A stretch of 10,517 nucleotides of DNA from Porticoccaceae bacterium UBA1989 (GTDB lineage Bacteria > Pseudomonadota > Gammaproteobacteria > Pseudomonadales > Porticoccaceae). The DNA lies in NCBI GenBank assembly GCA_002335945.1, contig DDDD01000176.1, positions 21,154-31,670 on the forward strand, read 5' to 3'. The stretch's first letter is position 1. Each line of letters starts with the position of its first letter. Of this stretch, positions 6,559 to 10,517 are shown one piece after another. A model generated the notes under the pieces. That model was not told the DNA's origin, searched no databases, and saw nothing but the letters and a program-made list of their open reading frames with translations. The position numbers were made by a program, and so were the translations under genes.

Positions 6559-6585
6559 TTGAATCTATAAGCTTTTAGCTATAAT
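6559..6585 (+). promoter_or_regulatory. Probable promoter of tRNA-Arg (and rsmE)
   Basis: A perfect TATAAT (6580-6585) lies 8 bases before the tRNA. The best -35 is TTGAAT (6559-6564, 4/6) with a short 15-base spacer. The following ACTCCCGCC is a GC-rich discriminator. Start of transcription would be near 6592, so the tRNA 5' leader is only a few bases. Confidence 0.6.
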
Positions 6586-6593
6586 ACTCCCGC

Positions 6594-6669
6594 CTCCCCT
6601 TGGTGAAATTGGATATCACGCTAGCCTCCTAAGCTTGAATTTCAGGTTCGACTCCTGAAGGGGAGACCA
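6594..6669 (+). tRNA. tRNA-Arg(CCU)
   Basis: A 76-base cloverleaf with encoded CCA (6667-6669). The acceptor CTCCCCT (6594-6600) pairs fully with AGGGGAG (6659-6665). The D arm is GTGA/TCAC with loop AATTGGATA. The anticodon loop CTCCTAA puts CCT at 6628-6630. The T arm is TCAGG/CCTGA with loop TTCGACT. It decodes the rare Arg codon AGG. Two oddities are a T-T mismatch in the anticodon stem (6622/6636, positions 28-42) and a C1-G72 first pair instead of the more common G1-C72. All other stems are perfect, so I call it functional. rsmE begins 14 bases downstream with no terminator between. Confidence 0.93.
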
Positions 6670-6683
6670 TTACAATCCCCGCC

Positions 6684-7394
6684 ATGAATTTACTCCTGCT
6701 AACAGCTGCACAAATAACTGACAATGTTGCCACCATCAATGGCCGACAGCTTGAGCACCTGCTTAAGGTGCAACGGGCAGAAATTGGGGATTCTGTGCGT
6801 GTGGGACTAGTAAATGGCCTTATGGGTCAAGCCATAATCACAACCCTTGATACCCAGCAGGCTAGCCTTCACATCATTCTGAATACTCCGCCACCGGCAA
6901 TTACCCCGTTGACACTGATCCTGGCATTGCCCAGACCTAAGATGCTGCGACGATCATTGCAAACCATTGCCGCGATGGGGGTAAAGACGCTCTATCTAAT
7001 TAATTCGAGTCGTGTGGAGAAGAGTTTTTGGCAGACGCCACTGCTGGCACCTGAGGCACTGGAAGAGCAGCTTTTACTGGGGTTGGAACAGGCAAAGGAT
7101 ACGCTGATGCCAGAGATCCATCTGCGTAAGCTATTTAAGCCATTTGTTGAGGATGAACTTACTGAGATTATACAAGGCAGTCAGGCACTGGTTGCACATC
7201 CGATTACCGACGTGCCCTGCCCCATTAACTGCTCGGCACCAGTGACACTAGCCATTGGGCCTGAGGGCGGTTTTATTCCCTATGAGATAGAGAAGCTCAA
7301 CCAGGCTGGTTTTGAGTCGGTACATCTGGGCCCGCGGATTCTGCGGGTTGAAAACGCAGTGCCCGCATTGATATCTCGGCTTTTTCCCGCCTAG
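6684..7394 (+). CDS. rsmE: 16S rRNA (uracil-1498-N3) methyltransferase
   Basis: RsmE methylates U1498 of 16S rRNA in the assembled 30S subunit using S-adenosylmethionine. The protein has 236 residues, close to the E. coli enzyme (about 243). The N-terminal PUA-like part shows the family-typical QLEHLLKVQRAEIGDSVRV. The C-terminal SPOUT knot has IGPEGG (191-196) and LGPRILRVENA (215-225), where family members usually have ETA in place of ENA. The start at 6684 fits the normal RsmE N-terminus, but no Shine-Dalgarno sequence precedes it: the 14 bases after the tRNA CCA are pyrimidine-rich. It is probably cotranscribed with tRNA-Arg and released by tRNA 3' processing. Its TAG overlaps the ygiQ stop in CTAG. 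Confidence 0.95.
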   Translation: MNLLLLTAAQITDNVATINGRQLEHLLKVQRAEIGDSVRVGLVNGLMGQAIITTLDTQQASLHIILNTPPPAITPLTLILALPRPKMLRRSLQTIAAMGVKTLYLINSSRVEKSFWQTPLLAPEALEEQLLLGLEQAKDTLMPEIHLRKLFKPFVEDELTEIIQGSQALVAHPITDVPCPINCSAPVTLAIGPEGGFIPYEIEKLNQAGFESVHLGPRILRVENAVPALISRLFPA

Positions 7395-9583
7395 CGTCGG
7401 CGCGACGCAGAGCGCGCAGAACGAGCGGACCTGGCTAAGGGTTTCACCTTTTTGGTTTCACGCTTTTTAATTTCTTTCTCGCGACGGGACTCTCCCGGCA
7501 CTAAAAACGAATCGCCATTACCAATCAAATCTGCCCTATTCATACGGCGCAATGCTTTGCGCAGCATCGGCCAATTTTCGGGGTCATGGTAGCGCAGGAA
7601 GGCCTTATGCAAGGTCCGCTGTTCCTGACTTTTCGCGCTGAAGACCTGTTCGCTATTATTGCGGCCCAAGGGCTTCAGGGGGTTCTTCTCGGTGTAATAC
7701 ATGGTGGTGGCCGATGCCATGGGCGACGGATAGAAGCTCTGCACCTGATCAACACGGAAGTCATTGTTCTTAAGCCACAGGCCCAAACTCATCATATCTT
7801 CGTTGGTCGAGCCCGGATGCGCTGAGATAAAGTACGGTATCAGATACTGCTTTTTATCTGCTTCTTTAGAGAAGCGCTCAAACATCTCTTTAAATTCATA
7901 GTAGCTGCCCATGCCCGGCTTCATCATCTTGGTCAGAGGGCCATCTTCGGAATGCTCTGGGGCAATCTTCAAATAACCGCCAACATGGTGGGTCACTAGC
8001 TCTTTAACGTACTCAGGGTCTTTAACTGCTAGGTCATAACGCAGGCCTGAGGCAACCACCACTTTCTTAACCCCTTCCAGCGCGCGGGTTTTACGGTACA
8101 GCTGGGTGGTGTGCTTGTGGTCAGTTTCGAGATTACTACAGATAGTTGGGTACACGCAGGATGGACGCCTGCAGGTTTCTTCAATCTTTTTATCTTTGCA
8201 GTTGAGGCGATACATGTTCGCCGTGGGCCCGCCAAGATCTGAAATCACGCCGGTAAAGCCCGGGGTAAGATCACGAATTTTTTCAACTTCATCGAGAATC
8301 GATTTCTCGGAACGACTCTGAATAATGCGCCCCTCATGCTCGGTAATTGAGCAGAAGGTACAGCCACCAAAACAGCCACGCATAATATTCACCGAGAAAC
8401 GGATCATATCATAGGCCGGTATTTTGGCATCGCCATAAGAGGGATGCGGCACACGCTTGTAAGGCTGCTCAAATACCCAATCCAGCTCTGCGGTCTCCAG
8501 AGGAATCGGCGGTGGGTTTACCCAAATATCGTTGCGTCCCTGATTCTGCACTAGAGGACGCGCATTGCCGGGGTTAGTCTCGCGATGGAAAATCCGGTCG
8601 GCATGGGCATAGAGCACAGGATCTGTGGTCACCTGGTCAAACGATGGAATACGAATATAGGTGGTGCTAGGGTCGGTTTTAATCGCCTGAGTATCAGGAA
8701 TTATCGACAGGGGCTTTGGCTCTTGAGAAGACTTGTCGCTCTCCTCTCCTTCTAGCAACGCCTTATCCGTTCTAATACGCACATCTTTGGCGTCATCAGA
8801 ATCCTTGGCCTGCGATTTCGTAATGTAGGGGTTTTTATGTTTATCGACTCGGCCCGGCTGATCAACCTGTGTGGAGTCAATTTCACGCCAGCCATCAGGC
8901 ATCTGTCGGCATAAATAGGCACTGCCGCGGAGGTCGGTAATATCTCGAATATTTTCGCCATTGGCCATGCGGTGAGTTAGCTCAACCATAGCCCGTTCGG
9001 CATTGCCGTAAAGCAGTATATCGGCGGTGGAATCCATCAGTACTGAGCGCTTTACCGACTCGGACCAGTAATCATAATGGGCCAAGCGGCGCAGGCTGGC
9101 TTCGATACCACCCACAACAACAGGTACATCGGAATACACTTCACGGCATTTTTGCGTGTAAACAGTTACTGCGCGATCTGGGCGTTTGCCACCCTCGTCT
9201 CCCGCGGTATAGGCATCATCATGGCGCAGACGACGATCTGCCGTGTAGCGATTGATCATTGAATCCATATTGCCAGCGGTAACACCGAAGTACAGGTTGG
9301 GCTTGCCCAACTCACGAAAGCTATCAGTGTTGCGCCAATCTGGCTGCGACAGAATGCCTACCCGAAAGCCCTGAGACTCTAGAACTCGCCCGATAACCGC
9401 CATACCAAAGCTAGGATGGTCCACATAGGCATCACCCGTTACCAAAATTACATCACAGCTATCCCAGCCCAGTTGATCCATTTCTGCTCTGGTCATTGGC
9501 AGAAAAGGTGCTGGCAGCAAGCATTCCGCCCAGTATTTTGGGTAGTCGTAGAGTGCTCTTGGGGTTGCTGAATATACTGGCAT
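7391..9583 (-). CDS. ygiQ: YgiQ family radical SAM protein
   Basis: A 730-residue protein (E. coli YgiQ is about 739) of the UPF0313/YgiQ family, a radical SAM enzyme of unresolved function. The N-terminal family domain holds LGWDSCDVILVTGDAYVDHP (39-58). The [4Fe-4S]/SAM motif CFGGCTFC has C404, C408 and C411. A second cysteine set, C-x8-C-x4-C-x5-C (462, 471, 476, 482), follows. The C-terminus, usually DUF3362-like, ends in a basic tail RSARSARSASRRR. A charged, probably disordered linker spans about 257-295. The start matches other YgiQ proteins but lacks a clear Shine-Dalgarno sequence. A possible minus-strand -10 (TACAAT, 9636-9631) has no good -35. It converges on rsmE with a 4-base stop overlap and diverges from feoAB. 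Confidence 0.95.
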   Translation of the reverse strand: MPVYSATPRALYDYPKYWAECLLPAPFLPMTRAEMDQLGWDSCDVILVTGDAYVDHPSFGMAVIGRVLESQGFRVGILSQPDWRNTDSFRELGKPNLYFGVTAGNMDSMINRYTADRRLRHDDAYTAGDEGGKRPDRAVTVYTQKCREVYSDVPVVVGGIEASLRRLAHYDYWSESVKRSVLMDSTADILLYGNAERAMVELTHRMANGENIRDITDLRGSAYLCRQMPDGWREIDSTQVDQPGRVDKHKNPYITKSQAKDSDDAKDVRIRTDKALLEGEESDKSSQEPKPLSIIPDTQAIKTDPSTTYIRIPSFDQVTTDPVLYAHADRIFHRETNPGNARPLVQNQGRNDIWVNPPPIPLETAELDWVFEQPYKRVPHPSYGDAKIPAYDMIRFSVNIMRGCFGGCTFCSITEHEGRIIQSRSEKSILDEVEKIRDLTPGFTGVISDLGGPTANMYRLNCKDKKIEETCRRPSCVYPTICSNLETDHKHTTQLYRKTRALEGVKKVVVASGLRYDLAVKDPEYVKELVTHHVGGYLKIAPEHSEDGPLTKMMKPGMGSYYEFKEMFERFSKEADKKQYLIPYFISAHPGSTNEDMMSLGLWLKNNDFRVDQVQSFYPSPMASATTMYYTEKNPLKPLGRNNSEQVFSAKSQEQRTLHKAFLRYHDPENWPMLRKALRRMNRADLIGNGDSFLVPGESRREKEIKKRETKKVKPLARSARSARSASRRR

Positions 9584-9767
9584 AGTTAAATACGCTTGCT
9601 TAATAAGGTGGAGTTGATTTTGAGGGCGCTATTGTAGCTGATTTGTCGGCATTATGAGCCACTGTTTTCAATGGCTTAGCCTAGCAATGCTTGAGCTTAC
9701 ACCCTCAAGCTCTATCTCGATCCACCTCGACTTTTAACGACACAAATAATGGCGCAAATACAATAGT
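9584..9767. other. Divergent intergenic region between ygiQ and feoA, with small hairpins
   Basis: This part holds the ygiQ leader and the upstream side of the feo promoter. Visible symmetry: GCTTGAG (9689-9695) with CTCAAGC (9704-9710), which overlaps an alternative pair GAGCTT (9693-9698) with AAGCTC (9707-9712), and AGCCA (9657-9661) with TGGCT (9672-9676). No coding frame is convincing and no T-run follows the hairpins. Confidence 0.4.
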
Positions 9768-9786
9768 GCAAATGAGAATCAATATT
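9768..9786 (+). promoter_or_regulatory. Probable Fur box of feoAB
   Basis: The 19 bases at 9768-9786 match the Fur consensus (GATAATGATAATCATTATC) at 14 of 19 positions, including the core AATGA-AATCA. They end 2 bases before the -35 hexamer of the feoA promoter, where Fe2+-Fur would block transcription. Ferrous transport genes are classic Fur targets, so context supports the call. Confidence 0.72.
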
Positions 9787-9787
9787 A

Positions 9788-9816
9788 TTAACATTTAGAA
9801 AATAAAGGCGTACAAT
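9788..9816 (+). promoter_or_regulatory. Sigma70 promoter of feoAB
   Basis: TTAACA (9788-9793, 5/6) and TACAAT (9811-9816, 5/6) with an ideal 17-base spacer. Transcription would start near 9823, giving a leader of about 24 bases. AAGGA (9836-9840) is the ribosome binding site, 6 bases before the feoA ATG. Confidence 0.75.
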
Positions 9817-9846
9817 GCGTGCTTAAGGCAACCGCAAGGACATCAG

Positions 9847-10071
9847 ATGACACTTTGGGATCTCACACAGGGCACATCCGCCACCGTTAGCGCATTTGCA
9901 GCTAGCATTGAAGCGGGTTATCGCACGCGCCTCAGTGAGCTTGGTTTTCATCCCGGTGAGTCAATTGCCTGTGTTATGGCCCCTAGCCTTGGTGCCCCTA
10001 AACTCTACCGTGTTAACAATACCGTCTATTCTCTGGACGATAGCATAGCCTCGATGATCGAAGTCGCTTAG
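9847..10071 (+). CDS. feoA: Ferrous iron transport protein A
   Basis: A 74-residue cytosolic SH3-like protein that supports FeoB in Fe(II) uptake; its exact role is still debated. The length is normal for FeoA, and the family pattern is clear: an N-terminal strand, then AGYRTRLSELGFHPGESI (about 23-40), then APLG-like SLGAPKLYRVNNTVYSLDD, where the final turn and strand close the barrel. It is the first gene of an operon with feoB, which starts 17 bases after its stop. A Fur box and sigma70 promoter lie just upstream, so expression should rise under iron limitation. Identity is firm from sequence and from the feoB neighbour. Confidence 0.94.
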   Translation: MTLWDLTQGTSATVSAFAASIEAGYRTRLSELGFHPGESIACVMAPSLGAPKLYRVNNTVYSLDDSIASMIEVA

Positions 10072-10088
10072 CCCCCCGGGCCCAGCCT

Positions 10089-10517
10089 ATGTCTACCTCA
10101 AGTACTCTTCCTTCTCTGTCCAAAATTGCATTAATTGGCAGCCCTAACTCCGGCAAGAGCCTGCTGTTTAATCGTTTAACTGGATTAAACCAAAAGGTCG
10201 CCAACTTCCCCGGCATTACTGTCGACATCAGCTCTGGTAAAAGCCTCGCCGATAGCAGTACCGAATATCTTGATTTCCCCGGTGTTTATTCATTGCAGAC
10301 TATTTCTGGTGAAGAAAAGCTGGCTGTAGAAGCGTTCTACAAGGCAATGGATGCCGATCATCTCGATGCCGTTATCTGTGTCGTTGATACCACAAGATTA
10401 GAAAAGGGTCTAATTTTTGCCCTACAGGTAATAGAGGCCTGTCGTCGCTACAACAAACCTCTGCTAATCGCCGCCAATATGACCGATGTGCTTGAACAGC
10501 ACAAAATGCAGCTGGAT
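10089..10517 (+). CDS. feoB: Ferrous iron transporter FeoB, N-terminal G domain (3' end outside window)
   Basis: FeoB is the inner-membrane Fe(II) transporter with an N-terminal GTPase. Only 143 residues are in the window, all from the G domain. The motifs are G1 GSPNSGKS (17-24, Ser18 where Asn is usual), G2 FPGITV (40-45), G3 DFPGVYSL (62-69, Phe63 where Leu is usual) and G4 NMTD (130-133). The membrane part lies beyond the end. The reading frame stays open to base 10517. The start at 10089 is the only Met before G1, but it has no Shine-Dalgarno sequence; the 17-base gap after feoA is a C/G run. Translation may be coupled to feoA. Being second in the operon, it shares the Fur-controlled promoter. 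Confidence 0.95.
   Translation, partial: MSTSSTLPSLSKIALIGSPNSGKSLLFNRLTGLNQKVANFPGITVDISSGKSLADSSTEYLDFPGVYSLQTISGEEKLAVEAFYKAMDADHLDAVICVVDTTRLEKGLIFALQVIEACRRYNKPLLIAANMTDVLEQHKMQLD

Noticed and set aside
6676..6683. Ribosome binding site for rsmE
   Set aside because: The bases are TCCCCGCC, the opposite of a Shine-Dalgarno sequence; the nearest purine run lies inside the tRNA, too far upstream.
1..10517. CRISPR array, insertion sequence, defence or biosynthetic cluster
   Set aside because: No spaced direct repeats, transposase, integrase or accessory effector genes are visible; most genes belong to common chromosomal families.

Overview
The window looks like chromosomal housekeeping DNA from a gammaproteobacterium. 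RNase E, RsmE, YgiQ and FeoA/FeoB all read as gammaproteobacterial proteins, and base composition is close to balanced. The style of the lipoprotein and of the multidomain c-di-GMP protein suggests a marine Cellvibrionales-type lineage, but that is an impression and was not tested. I see no insertion sequence, integrase, CRISPR array or defence cassette.

Layout from left to right. (1) 1-2022 (+): C-terminal two thirds of RNase E (rne), entering in the catalytic DNase I-like region and ending in a long disordered tail. (2) 2030-2197: a short hairpin with a promoter-like TATAAT in its loop, tRNA-Ser(UGA), and a strong intrinsic terminator. (3) 2198-2775: about 580 bases without a gene. It begins with a degenerate inverted copy of the tRNA-Ser 3' end, followed by a long imperfect stem-loop and several small inverted repeats. 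(4) 2776-5421 (+): a GAF-PAS-PAS-GGDEF-EAL protein with both catalytic signatures intact. (5) 5429-5513: two hairpins, the second a two-way terminator shared with the next, convergent gene. (6) 5530-6366 (-): a lipoprotein of unknown function built from two related halves. (7) 6594-6669 (+): tRNA-Arg(CCU), followed 14 bases later by rsmE (6684-7394, +). (8) 7391-9583 (-): ygiQ, a radical SAM protein whose stop codon overlaps that of rsmE in the palindrome CTAG. (9) 9584-9846: a divergent regulatory region with a likely Fur box. (10) 9847-10071 feoA and 10089 to the window end feoB (+, cut off), for ferrous iron uptake.

Common themes are RNA metabolism (RNase E, two tRNAs, 16S rRNA methylation by RsmE), c-di-GMP signalling, and Fur-controlled Fe(II) transport next to an iron-sulfur enzyme. 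I did not find a clearly new multi-gene system. The best leads are the inverted tRNA-Ser fragment and stem-loop, the TATAAT-in-a-hairpin between rne and tRNA-Ser, the duplicated NDPR motifs in the RNase E tail, the duplicated-domain lipoprotein, and the tRNA-Arg/rsmE junction that lacks a Shine-Dalgarno sequence.
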